Position numbers and translations under genes: made by a program. 32,854 bases of DNA from Cudoniella acicularis (taxonomy: Eukaryota; Ascomycota; Leotiomycetes; Helotiales; Helotiaceae), in the NCBI GenBank assembly GCA_013054445.1, contig JAAMPI010000538.1, forward strand, positions 1 through 32,854, read 5' to 3'. The notes below the pieces were generated by a model. It saw only the letters and a program-made list of their open reading frames with translations. It ran no database searches and was not told the DNA's origin. This document shows, in pieces, positions 1 through 10,497 of the stretch. How positions within the stretch are numbered: position 1 is the stretch's first letter; each line of letters starts with the position of its first letter.

Positions 1-1218
1 CTCCTTATCATTTGACTGGCGGGCTCCAGGCCTGATTAAGCAGGTTCATAGTTCGAGTGGGCGCCGATCGCTGGCCACTGAGCTTCTGAAGCGAAGCACA
101 AGCAGGCACAGGCAAGCACAAAACTACTGAGTCGTACACTAAGTGACAGACAGAGTGGGGACTCTGGGAGGCTTCAGGGCTGTGCAGGCTGCAACTGCAA
201 CTACAACTGCGACGCTTGCCGATGCGCTTCAGCGGCTTCCTAGTGCTGTTGCGGGATACCGTAAAGCCCATACATAAAAACACTCCTAAATTGGAACAAT
301 GGTCGGAGCGGTGTCTGGATAAAGACTGCTTACTTAACTTCGCCGACCCCCCTTATTGGCCTTCTCGGTTGAGCTAACCTTATTGGGGAGGAGGGTGCCA
401 AGCCTGCGGCCACCCCCCTTAAACCTTTTTGGTTCTACCCCTCTGTTTAAGCGCGCAGCACAACTCCAACCCTGGACATCACCACTTGTTTCGTACATTT
501 CCATTTCTCCCACTTACCCACAGCCGTAACGCCGGCCATTCATAACTGCTTCCACACGAGCATCAACACCAACGCCAGAGCGGTGGAACTGCTCGACGGG
601 GGTGTGGCCATGTTTTGCCATGTTGCCATGTTTTCTACAGCGGCAACATAGCCTGCGCAACAAATAAGCTAAGCTATGCTCCAAGCCTAGAAAAAGCTTC
701 ATGGGGTCCAAAGCACGCAAAGTATGCTTGTTTCCTGTCACATCGCCTCTCCCCTGATTGCGCCGCACGTTTTCATCATCGCAGCCAATGGCCCCCGCCT
801 AGAAGACCACGCTCCAATTGTGGAAGCCCGGAGCGAGTGGGGAGTTGACTAAGGTCGCCAAAATAACCTCCGCGATCTATATTCGCACGGGTTTTTACCA
901 GCCTGACAGCGATCTATCCATAGATTGCGTGCAGGGCATGGGGCAGAGGGGGAGTGGAGCCCGTGGAGTCGCCAGCGCCGTTTTTTGGCGTAACCGTAGG
1001 TCGCAGCGAGGAACAGGCGTTTACACTTGCCATGTGCCGATTTGCAAGGGCAAGGTATCTGTGCCGCCTACGGCCGCTTTCATAAGTGTCAGCATGGCAG
1101 CATGCAACCCCATCGTAACCAAGTCTGCTGGGTACCTCGTTCCTCGCGTCGCTGTGTCAGACTCATCTTATATATCTTCATCGCGCCCCTCCTCTGTTTT
1201 CAAGTAGCACAGCATTAA
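1..1218. other. Upstream spacer, no gene supported
   Basis: Short open frames exist on both strands, but none shows a recognisable motif, intron structure or start context. A TATA-like run (about 1168-1175) lies some 60 bases before the regulator start and could serve that gene. I see nothing else to annotate. Confidence 0.5.
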
Positions 1219-1236
1219 ATGAGATCTTCATCATGA
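1219..1236 (+). promoter_or_regulatory. Five-codon upstream ORF overlapping the regulator start
   Basis: The first ATG in the leader (1219) opens a five-codon frame (MRSSS) whose TGA at 1234-1236 overlaps the main start codon (ATG 1233-1235) as ATGA. If the transcript starts upstream of 1219, ribosomes must bypass this ATG or terminate and re-initiate at the overlapping start. The transcription start is not known, so a role is inference. Confidence 0.35.
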
Positions 1237-3149
1237 AACCAAAGTCCGGTAATCGATTCAGAGTCTGTGGGACTCCGTCCAAGACAGGATGTATCACTTG
1301 CAAGTGAGTGAAGCCTGCTAACATATTTGACGCATGTGTTGCCTTTGGACTGACACTCGCTCTAGGATTCGGAGAGTCAAGTGTGGAGAGGAGAAGCCAT
1401 TCTGTAAAAGATGTACTTCCACTGGCCGGAAGTGTGATGGATATGCTCCCCCTAAAACCCCAGAACACACTTTACGAAGATCGCCTACGAGATGCCTTTC
1501 CTCGAGTCCCGATATGGATCCAATGGAACAGCGACTCTTCCAATTCTTCCGAACATTTACTGCACCAAAACTATCAGGATTCTTCTCCCCAGACTTTTGG
1601 CAACGAAGGGTTCTTCAGGCCAGCGATGTTGAACCATCCATCCGACATTCCGTTATTGCCATTGCGGCCATTCACCAAGATTATGTTGGATGGCATCAAA
1701 ATGGTGTTTTCAGTACCTCAATGCAATCATTTTCTTTCAGGCAGTATACGAAGGCAATCAGTCACTTGCATCGACTGATGTCCACTCAAACACAACAATT
1801 GGACATGACGTTGATCTCTTGCATAACATTTATTACCTTTGACTGCCTGCTTGGAAACCAGTAAGTCAACTCCTATTACTAAGCTTCATAGATGAATGCG
1901 ATTTCGTTGAACTGCTTCTAACATATTGACTAGTGAGTCCGCAATTATTCATCTCCGGGCAGGATTAAAGATACTGGAAGACATCAAGTTGCGAAAATCA
2001 GTTGGCTCCTCCCCAGTACACGAATGGGAAGCAGAGTTCGCTCCACTTCTGTTGTCTCTTGGAACACAAGCAGCTTCTTTCATAAACCCAAAACATCAAA
2101 CCGATCGATTTGCGCTTTGGACGGAATTGAGAAACGCAGGTATCTCGAATCAATCCAACACCTTCCACTCCCTCGATGAAGCACGCCACGCTTTGCATAC
2201 TATTGCTGCAGATATCACAGTGGAACGGACTTCTCCTACAAATCAATTACTTGAACGCAAATATTCAGATGCGACATCTCCTCAAAGCACAAGGCACCTG
2301 GCTGCCATTCGAGCTTGGACAGATGGACTCGACAGATTTCTACTCGAATCGCATACCGGAGACACAACCACGATGAACAAAATCAGTCTGGGAGTGTCCT
2401 TGCTCAAAGTTCATTCCCTTATTTATTGCATCGCCATCGACACAACTCAGACTTCCGACCAAAGATTTCAAGAAGTTCTTGCTCACAGCGACTTTATTGT
2501 TGAAGCAAAGGCACGCGCTCCATTCGCCGCCGGAGAGAACTTAAATTTTACCCCAGACATGGGTCTCATTTCTCCCTTATTTTTCACTATTTTAAAAGCG
2601 CCGACTGAAGACATTCGACAAAGGGCATTGGAATTACTTGCGCACGCACCGGGACGAGAAGGAAAGTGGAACGCGGATGATGCACTACGAATTGCAGTCG
2701 ACATTATGGATGAGGCAAGAGGGCTTGCCTCGCCCGGATTTCCACCCGGCTCGAGTCCTGAATCCATTTCCAGTACACAAACTTCGACAGTTGATCAAAT
2801 GATCTGGCCCTTTGGCGAGAAATGCGAATATACTGGGCCCGTCGAAGAACCATATTCTCCAATAACACCATTTTCCTTCCAAGGAGCCTTTTCTCCCCTT
2901 CAAATCCGTCGACAAGACTCCTATAACAGCCAATCGGGCATCAGCAGTCCAGATTCCTTTTACCAAGATGCCCGTCGCCAAGATTCCTATACTAGTCAAG
3001 ACTCCTACACTAGCCAAGACTCCTATAGCAGTCTTGATTCCTATGGCCACCAGTCCCACCAACAGCAAACGCATCCCCTCTTACCTGAGAACACAAATTT
3101 TGCCTGTTTCTTAGAGCCAAATCTGGACTGGGTGTCCTTTCCGATTTGA
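1233..3149 (+). CDS. Zn2Cys6 (C6 zinc cluster) transcription factor
   Basis: Predicted nuclear DNA-binding regulator of about 593 aa in three exons: 1233-1303, 1366-1860 and 1934-3149. The introns of 62 and 73 bp have GTGAGT and GTAAGT donors and CTGAC/CTAAC branch sites. The first intron splits the zinc cluster after its first Cys-x2-Cys (TGCITCK, residues 19-25). The second exon continues with IRRVKCGEEKPFCKRC and GRKCDGY, completing the six cysteines. The middle region is the usual fungal-specific regulatory portion (frame checked, no stops). Near the C terminus is a Gln-Asp-Ser-Tyr repeat. The start at 1233 is the only in-frame ATG before the cluster. The target genes cannot be read from the sequence. 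The neighbours on either side are non-coding spacers. Confidence 0.9.
2913..3050 (+). repeat. 18-bp coding minisatellite (QDSYTS repeat)
   Basis: Inside the last exon of the zinc-cluster gene, an 18-bp unit (CAAGACTCCTATACTAGC and variants) is repeated. One copy sits at 2913-2930, three contiguous copies at 2979-3032 and a degenerate one at 3033-3050. It encodes QDSYTS-like hexapeptides. The unit is a multiple of three, so copy-number change would preserve the frame. Confidence 0.85.
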
Positions 3150-6100
3150 GGTACTTTGCGCAAATTATACCCATATGTACAACAATGTCTATACGCAATG
3201 ATTTCTTTTTTATAGAGGCGAACGGAGCACGGATTGGGTTTGGGTTGGCTATCTGCACTTTATGATTTATACTCAATGTATTATTATAATACCTTATCAT
3301 AACACGAATAAATGATGAATTATTGAAACACTTCAACTGAGCCCTAATTAAAATTTGAATCATCTTGCCAATTTCAAAACCCTTCACCATACTCAGCATC
3401 CCCAGTTGATAATCGACAGGTAACGTCGTATCTGCCGTCCCCACGCCTCACAGGGCTCTTATCACAAAATCTCCACCTCCTCCAATCTGCACCGGTGACT
3501 CCTACCTAGGTAGATCGTCCATGCTTCAGTCTCCCCAGAGCGATTTTCCCATCTCGACAAGAGTTGCACTGTTCAACTGTTGAAGAAAGCTCAAGCTTTT
3601 AGATCCACAATAATGACTCCACACTTTTTCGGACGGATCTCTTAACTTCCGAACTAAGCCTCGCGCAAATTAGATATCTAGATACCTACTAAACCTATCA
3701 GGGTCCTCCTAGGCCCACAAGCAAAGAATCATGGAAGTTTCGCGCGAGAACAGCGGACCCCCTTCCGCAGCACAAACGGCCGCCACCCTCGATTCCCGAA
3801 CCTTGTTTTTACAGCGGGGGGCCCCTGAACCCCTGAGTGCCTGTGCCGCACGCTTGGGATTACACATTCTCCACTCACACCTGCGATAATGACCTGTCCA
3901 GTGTCCACTTCTTTTCCCTCCTCCACCCATCTCGCTTTTACAGACCCCCGCGTACAATCGCACACCCCAAACCAGCAATGTTCGAGAAATCACGAAGGAT
4001 TCAACCCCATCACACCCAAACCCTTTCAACCTTCCTCACAAAAAATGGAATCAACAGCCTCTAATTCTCACTCCAAACTATCGAGACCTATCAGCGACAG
4101 CATTGGAAGTGGGGAAATTGAACGCCCCCTGAGCCTCTCTCACTCTGGTACTCTCTTTACGAACGGCAGGCTTCAAACATGTTCAATCGTCTAATCTTGA
4201 CTAAAAATGCCGATTTGAGCGACTAACGTCAACAAAATGCAGGTACACGTGGTGTACGAACAAAAACCAGCCCACGGAATTTCCCGTACGTGTGTATGGT
4301 GTGTGCGAAAGGAGAATTTGAGTTTCGAAGGATTCACATAGTTTATTTCACCACACGCATTATCCCTCCCTTCCACGTTTTTTTGCCACCCAAGAACCGA
4401 AATCCTTCCTTCCATCTTTCAGCCGGCGCGGAGTAGTATATCTCCCTGTTTCGGGGCTTTGGAAGACGGGGTCGGCGAGGCCGGGCTCCACTCTTGAGTT
4501 TCTAGAGGATTTTTGGACTCCTCTTCTTTGCTTCTAGGTGGAGTCAATGGCTTTTTTATTTTTCAAGATTTTAATCTCAATTTTGGGCCGAAGGATCGAT
4601 CTGTTTTCCCTTTCTCAATATCTTACTTTTTGTTTCTGGTGTTTTGGCCGAGCAACCGAGGCGGCTGCGGCGACTATTCTGGAAGACAGTGAGGAAGTCG
4701 CAGTAAGAGGGGTTGGGGTGGCGAATTTTGTGATGAATGATGAGCTGCATGCAGGTACTACCACGTTTACTGAACCTAGTCAGGACGGAGTAGTGTGCAG
4801 ATGGTGGTGTACTGGGGTTCCATCGCAGATGATGCAGATGCAATCCGGGTGCAGAAGTAACAGCACCACGTTTCGGACGTCGGGGGTGGGAGTGGCAGCA
4901 TGTGAAGAGATCATGTGCGTGATATGTGCTGATGAAACTCGTTCTCCTTCTCAAATGCTTCTCGATCTACTGTCTCCCTGCGGCGTGGGGTAAGAGATAG
5001 ATAGTGGCGGAGGTAGGCTGTTTTGCTTACAATTCTTTAAATAGGTGGTGCTTGGCACCCACCTTCTATTTTGAGTCTATTTTTGAGTTCTTAGTTCAGC
5101 TGTTTCTTCAGTTCGGAATTTCGGCCAAACTTCACTTGAATGGTGATGATGTGTGAGTTTAGCCTGTGCCAGAAAACCTGGTACGATCAATTGCCTTATT
5201 CATTCCTCCATGCCGCCACTCAGGCTGAAGTCACTCCATGTGTTCTTTCGTATTTTGTTATCATCTATGTCGCGTGCACTTTAATTCTTTGTCTGTCGGT
5301 TATGGCGCTTGAGGCTGCGGCAGGGAGAAATCCAAATACTCTGCACGTGGAATTTATTAACCTTGCGATGGATTTCATCTTACCCCTTCTTTCTGCATCT
5401 GCAGCGTTTCAAATTCAAAAGCACGTTGTATCCAGCCGAGACTACTGTGCCTGGGTATTCATCAATCGAGAGATTGATCATACAAATTGTGCGGTTGATC
5501 AGTACCTCCGTTTATATGTTCCATGCAACGTAGCAACCCATTAAATGTGTGTGGTAATACCCTTCATCAGGAATGATCGATAAATACCGATGTCCCTTTT
5601 TTCAAATTATTTTTCCATGAATTCATTGTAGCCTTGAGAGTAGAGTTCTTCCTCCAGTGGGGTATTTTCTTCAACTGCTGTGGACCGTGCCACGATACCC
5701 CCTTGCAACACTTCAAGGAACAAACACTATACTTCTATAGGAAGGTTTAAAAAACAGGTGGCGATAAAATCATCTCTTTTATCTTTTATAACTTTTATTT
5801 GTGTATTCCCATAATTTAGCCAATATTTTACCATTTGGAAGTGTTCGGTCAGGTCCCGCATAGCATATCGGAATGCGAAATGATCGAGTGGCCACACCAC
5901 AGAATCACACACGCACAGTTTCCATTCTCATTACATAAAAACAACTTGAGTTTCTGCCCAAAACCTAGAAAGGATGTTATTAAATATGTTCCACAGCGTG
6001 AAACTGATTTCCTCTTCAGTGAAGAATGAACTGATCATAACGTGAGGTTCAGAATTAATCTTTCGGTGCTCAGATCATGATCGTGCATTCTTAATACTAA

Positions 6101-6249
6101 CCACTGCAGTGCAGTAGACAGTTATTACAAAGACTCCACCGCTTCACATAAAAAAAGAAGAAAAATTCATTGTTCAATCACATCTCAAAGCTAACCAGAC
6201 CATCGAATTTCTCTACTTTCAAAAAGAAAAAACAAGAAAATCAACAACA
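3150..6249. other. 3.1-kb spacer without a supportable gene
   Basis: The longest open frames here (4538-4993 and 5140-5544, plus strand) encode no motif I recognise, lack intron-exon support and overlap comparable frames on the other strand. The 3' part (about 5580-6249) is AT-rich. The last 80 bases before 6250 are A/C-rich and look like the leader of the next gene. Confidence 0.5.
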
Positions 6250-6853
6250 ATGCTACCACCAAACATCCTCACCGTCCCATCAGGGACCGTCTCCATCTAC
6301 GCAACCTCCCTCTCACTTTCTTCTAACCCTGGTATTCCCCCTCCCCCTTCCCCTTCCAAAAAGACAAAAAGACTAACAAAACCCCTTCCCCCAAAAGTAG
6401 CCGTCTCCTTCACATGGACCTACGAAACCGCCTCCTACGCCTTTAAATTCGTCGGCCCAAACCCCAACGGAAACTACCAACTCCAAGATAAACTCTTCCA
6501 CCTACCGATCGAGAACATTGACCCCGTGCCTAGCGACCAGAAGTTGAGCGTGTTTGTTACTTATGAGGGAGAGAGTGTGGAGAGTCAGCATATGCAGCAG
6601 GGACCTTTTTTTTGTGTAGTTTTCCTTAATTTTTATTTATTTTGAAATTTTTGGGTGGGAGAAGGGGGAGGGGGAGTGAAGGTGCTGATTGAATGGGATA
6701 CAGACAAAAGTGGGACCAGAAGGCGATGTGCACATGGTGCAGATTTTAACCTACGCACCTGGTGATACGGACCAGAGTCAACCGACGGTTACGACGGTTA
6801 TGTTTCAGGGTATTTTGCATGCTGCTAGGAAGGCTGCTGCTGAGGGGAATTAG
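6250..6853 (+). CDS. Small two-exon protein of unknown function
   Basis: Predicted protein of about 171 aa in two exons. Exon 1 (6250-6615) starts at an ATG in a good fungal context (ACAACAATG). It has a Pro/Ser/Lys-rich stretch (about residues 28-50), then a frame with VSFTWTYETASYAFKFVG. Exon 2 (6704-6853) reads TKVGPEGDVHMVQILTYAPG and ends AARKAAAEGN-stop. The intron (GTAGTT...ATACAG, 88 bp) keeps phase, although an alternative acceptor 7 bases downstream is possible. The long T run at the end of exon 1 leaves the exact splice junction uncertain. No signal peptide or membrane segment is evident. I do not recognise the family, and no function is claimed. Confidence 0.6.
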
Positions 6854-7824
6854 GTGGATTTTTCAAGGAGAGAAAAGTGTTTCTTTTGTGTGCTGTGGAG
6901 GTTCGAAAAGTGATTTTGGGAAAGGAAGGGATGTGAAAATTGTGTCATAAATTTGCTTAGCGGCTTGAGATGTGTTAGGGATTCTAATTTTTGGGTAAGG
7001 TGAGAGCTGAGGAAGTTTAATAATTGAAAAATTGAGAAAATTGGGCAATGTATTCAGGGTTCTTTCTACTTGCTGCAACAAATCTTTTCTCACGATTTAT
7101 AAGGGTTTACAGACAATATACTTTTCCGTTCAATATTCTTAGAACACAATATAACTCACTCTCGTAAATTTATGTTTTCCTCCAGATATCCAGTGATCGT
7201 AAACTCAACAATAAGAGAAAGGAAGAAACATTGGCACTTTCAAGGGGGCGAGCTATGTGACGGTTGGTTTGCAGCTCATTAGGGAATAAGTCCTGCGACT
7301 TAGTCATTCAAGAGATGAGATTAGGAAAATAGATATAATCATACTTATGATATATTTTCATCGCTTTTGCGCCCTTTTAATTTGTTGGTCATTTTACTAT
7401 TTTGCAGTGTTTAACAGGGTTTCGCGTCCCGTCAAGATAGTCCCTGAAATACAAGTCGTGAACGGATTACAGGCACCATCGCAGCAATTCCCCCAATTTC
7501 CAGACGAAGTGAGACTAAATGGCGCCACGCAATCTGAGCTGGAATCTGCGATAGGTTCTTAGGTTTTGCAGTTTTGAAGTGAGGGATAGTTAGAAACGAA
7601 ACGAGACGGACAAGCGGTGGTCGAGGCGATAACTTCGGCTTGCACAAAGCCGATAAATATTTCAATTAATTTAGCCATAAAGCTAGGAAATCTTTGTGGA
7701 AGTTATGTAAATTAATCTTCCTATCCTAGCTTATTAGGAAGCTATCCGAAATTCGAAGTGTTTTCTCTCAGAACCGCGGGGTTAACAAACTTACAGTGCG
7801 GGGTAATGACTTCTCTACAGTAAT
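6854..7824. other. AT-rich spacer
   Basis: No supportable gene. The stretch is AT-rich with short open frames only. It contains the nested inverted repeats listed separately at 7680-7741, just downstream of the HET gene's stop codon. Confidence 0.5.
7680..7741. repeat. Nested inverted repeats
   Basis: AAGCTAGGA (7680-7688) is complementary to TCCTAGCTT (7724-7732). Inside and overlapping it, CTTCCTA (7717-7723) pairs with TAGGAAG (7735-7741) across 11 bases. They lie about 85 bases past the HET stop codon and could form alternative hairpins in its 3' UTR, or be the remains of a small mobile element. Confidence 0.45.
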
Positions 7825-9928
7825 TCAAACAACAGTAACAGTCATCGTATCCCACCCATCAGCCATTCCTTCCTCCTGCGGTATTTCCGCAATACCAATC
7901 CTCACATATTCACTCTCACCTTTCCCCGTTGGTTCCAACAAAAGCGCAAACACCGTATTAACATGCTCTTCAACAAACTCTCTGGGATGATGTTCAAAGC
8001 GATGACTCGAATGTCCAAACCTCGCAATCTGCAAGCAAACTACACTCCTCCTAACAAACTCCTCGTGTTGCTCTTCATTGTCTTCGCACTCTGCGTCGAG
8101 AGTACAAAGCACTCGCCCCGATGGGATAGGCTTTTCTTCACCGCGCAGATCTTCATCAAGTAGATATTTGTTGAAGAGGCGTTGGTGGTGAGAAACATTA
8201 TACACTGGTCTATTTTCCCCCTTCCAGAACCCGAGTGGCCTGCAAAAACTTTCCATCTTGAGGGAAGCGGAAATGACCTGGGAGAATGGGCTCCCATTAC
8301 AAGTCTCCACATCGACTTCCAGTATGTTTGCCCTAAAGCCAGGACGATAGACTTCCAGAAATAAAAAGCGAGGGTGCCAAGGATGTTTTCTCGACGCCCA
8401 GCTCCATGATGGTACTGTCGTGGCTTCAATTTTCTCACTTGGGTGAGAAGCTTGCCATAGCAGTCCACGATGAAAATCTTCCGCCCACAAACCGGCTTTG
8501 TAAGTATATCCTGTTCTCTCTGCGATTTTGGCAGCGATGCCAGCGATGGCGGGAAGAAGATCATCGTTAATAGTTACTTCTCTATGGAAATATAAATGCT
8601 GGGATTTACTCCACCATGACATGGGCGTATTGTAGGGACCTATGGAGTGGATTTGGGGGTGCGGTTCGTATTCTCCTAAAGGCATGCGGAAGAGGTCTCT
8701 TGGGCTGACGATCAGGATTTCGATGTCGTAGGTTTCTTCGAGAGGGAAGGCTTCCGAGCGCGCATTGGTTCGGCATGTCCAGTAGACCTGGTCGGATGCA
8801 AAATCTATTCGACGGGGAGAGAGAATAGATTCTTGCAGGACCCAAGCCCTTCTGTGAAGAGGTTCCCTGTAAACGCCGGTGCCACATGTGCAATGACGGA
8901 TGGAAACGGAGCCTTGGAGTTTTTTCTTGTTACTGAAGCAGGGAATCGTAATAAGTGGTTGCAATTTTGATTCTGACCTAGACTTGAAAATGGTTTCTCT
9001 GGCATTTTTCGCTGCTGCTGCTGAGATGTTGATTGCTGCGTAAGAATAGATGTCGTACATTTTTACTGATTCCCTATTCCAGTCATCTCGCGAGTCTTGA
9101 ATGATACAGAGCGAGTCGATCCAAATGTATTTGAGTCCAAGCTTTCGAGTGAAAATGACTGCATCCTGGAAGCTTCGTGGTAGATCTTCCATGGGAATGC
9201 CCCGTTGACGAAGCTCAAGGGTTTCATTGGTGGTAGTAATGGATACTTCTCCTCCCCAACAATGACTCAGAGTAGCCCAGGATCCGGTCTCTCCGTTTGT
9301 TGTTACTAGGAAAGGGTCTTTCGAATCCGATCCGACATTAATTATTCTCGCTGGGAGAACGTGATTGTCGTTCCAGGAGCAGAATTTGTGCTCGCTTTTG
9401 CAGATTTCGAGCCATTGGGAGGTCATTTCAAAACAGCTGTCAGAGTCTGAACGGTCATAGAGGGGTCTTCCCAATATAAGATTTGACAAGGGGTCATCTA
9501 TGATAACTTCAGCACATTGAATAATGAATAGTAAATTGAAATGCGTACCTGATTTGGTATAAAGCTCAATCCAAATATTTAATTCTTTATCTTTCTTGAA
9601 AATAGAGTCTTTTTTTTTGTCGAACATAAAAGGTTGTTGAACCTTTCGTTCCTTGTCTGCGTCTAATAAAGCTAATCTGCTTCTCCGTCGAGTCAAAATC
9701 TTCTTCGGAGCAGGAATCAGCAGAGGTGAATGCTTGGCACATATTGCATCCAAGCTCAGCCCACCGACTCATCTCGCTATAACTCGAATGAAGATCAATA
9801 AACTTTTCGGACATAACAAGATCGATATCCCGTAATTTTTCGCAGGCATCACACAAGCGAATGCCATCGTGTGAGTGGAGGCCAGTAGTATCAATTCTCC
9901 CTGAATCGTTGGGAGTTGATGCATCCAT
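7825..9928 (-). pseudogene. HET-domain (heterokaryon incompatibility) gene, frame broken at a 9-A run
   Basis: HET proteins control non-self recognition when fungal cells fuse. The HET domain can trigger cell death. The start at 9928 opens a frame with the N-terminal LCDAC and GCNMCQAF cysteine motifs. After a 51-bp intron (9498-9548) the domain follows in order: ATLSHCWGG, SFQDAVIFTRKLGLKYIWID, SLCIIQDSRDDW, then RRAWVLQESILSPR. Conserved downstream segments (PSWSWAS) run to the TGA at 7825. Total coding length is about 2 kb, normal for the family. The 5' frame and the main frame differ by one base. They would join if the run of nine A (plus-strand T, 9610-9618) were eight. No intron of normal size reconciles them. 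So this is either a pseudogene, a natural frameshift allele or a sequencing error. Confidence 0.85.
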
Positions 9929-10497
9929 TTTTATCTGGATACTAGTTACGGCTTAAAAGTGTCGAGTGACCTCGCGATGTAGCGCCGTTGAGTTGGAACA
10001 AAGGTGGGGTACGTTATAAAAGAAGAAGTGAAAATTCTAAGGATGCCGAAAAAACAAGCGGGGTCAACAGGGATAATAGCTTCCTGTTTTAGGCAGCAGC
10101 AACCATGATCAGCTGCTAGATATTCAGCCCCCACATTTGGCGGAGTCTTTTAGTTCTTGAATACTAAATCTACTGCACTCAAAGTCAGGACTAATAACGA
10201 CCGTAGGCACCACTTAACCCAAATTATAAAGGGGTTTAATTCTACACCCTGAACTCCTAAAAGATGTTACGAATAATAAAATAGGTCTTCTGCCTGCTAA
10301 ACTTCACTCTACGGGTACCGGTATGCAGCGCGAACATCCCAAACACACACAGCCCAGCTATTCTTTTGTCGTTTTATGATTTCAGTTCTTATACTTTGTA
10401 TTTGTGCATTTTAGACTACTCCAAAGTGTCCCACAGCGTATCGTTTGATGCTGAAAAATATAAGAAACTAAGTTACGAAGCGTGTATTCGGAGCAAT
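9929..10497. other. Spacer, nothing recognised
   Basis: No gene, repeat or RNA feature could be supported in this stretch between the HET gene and the eroded gene that follows. Confidence 0.5.

Noticed and set aside
4538..4993. Overlapping open frames of 151 codons (plus) and 125 codons (minus)
   Set aside because: Neither shows family features, and opposite frames of similar length suggest chance.
5140..5544. 134-codon open frame with hydrophobic stretches
   Set aside because: No motif, no good start context, no introns, and its sequence does not resemble the coding text of the recognised genes.
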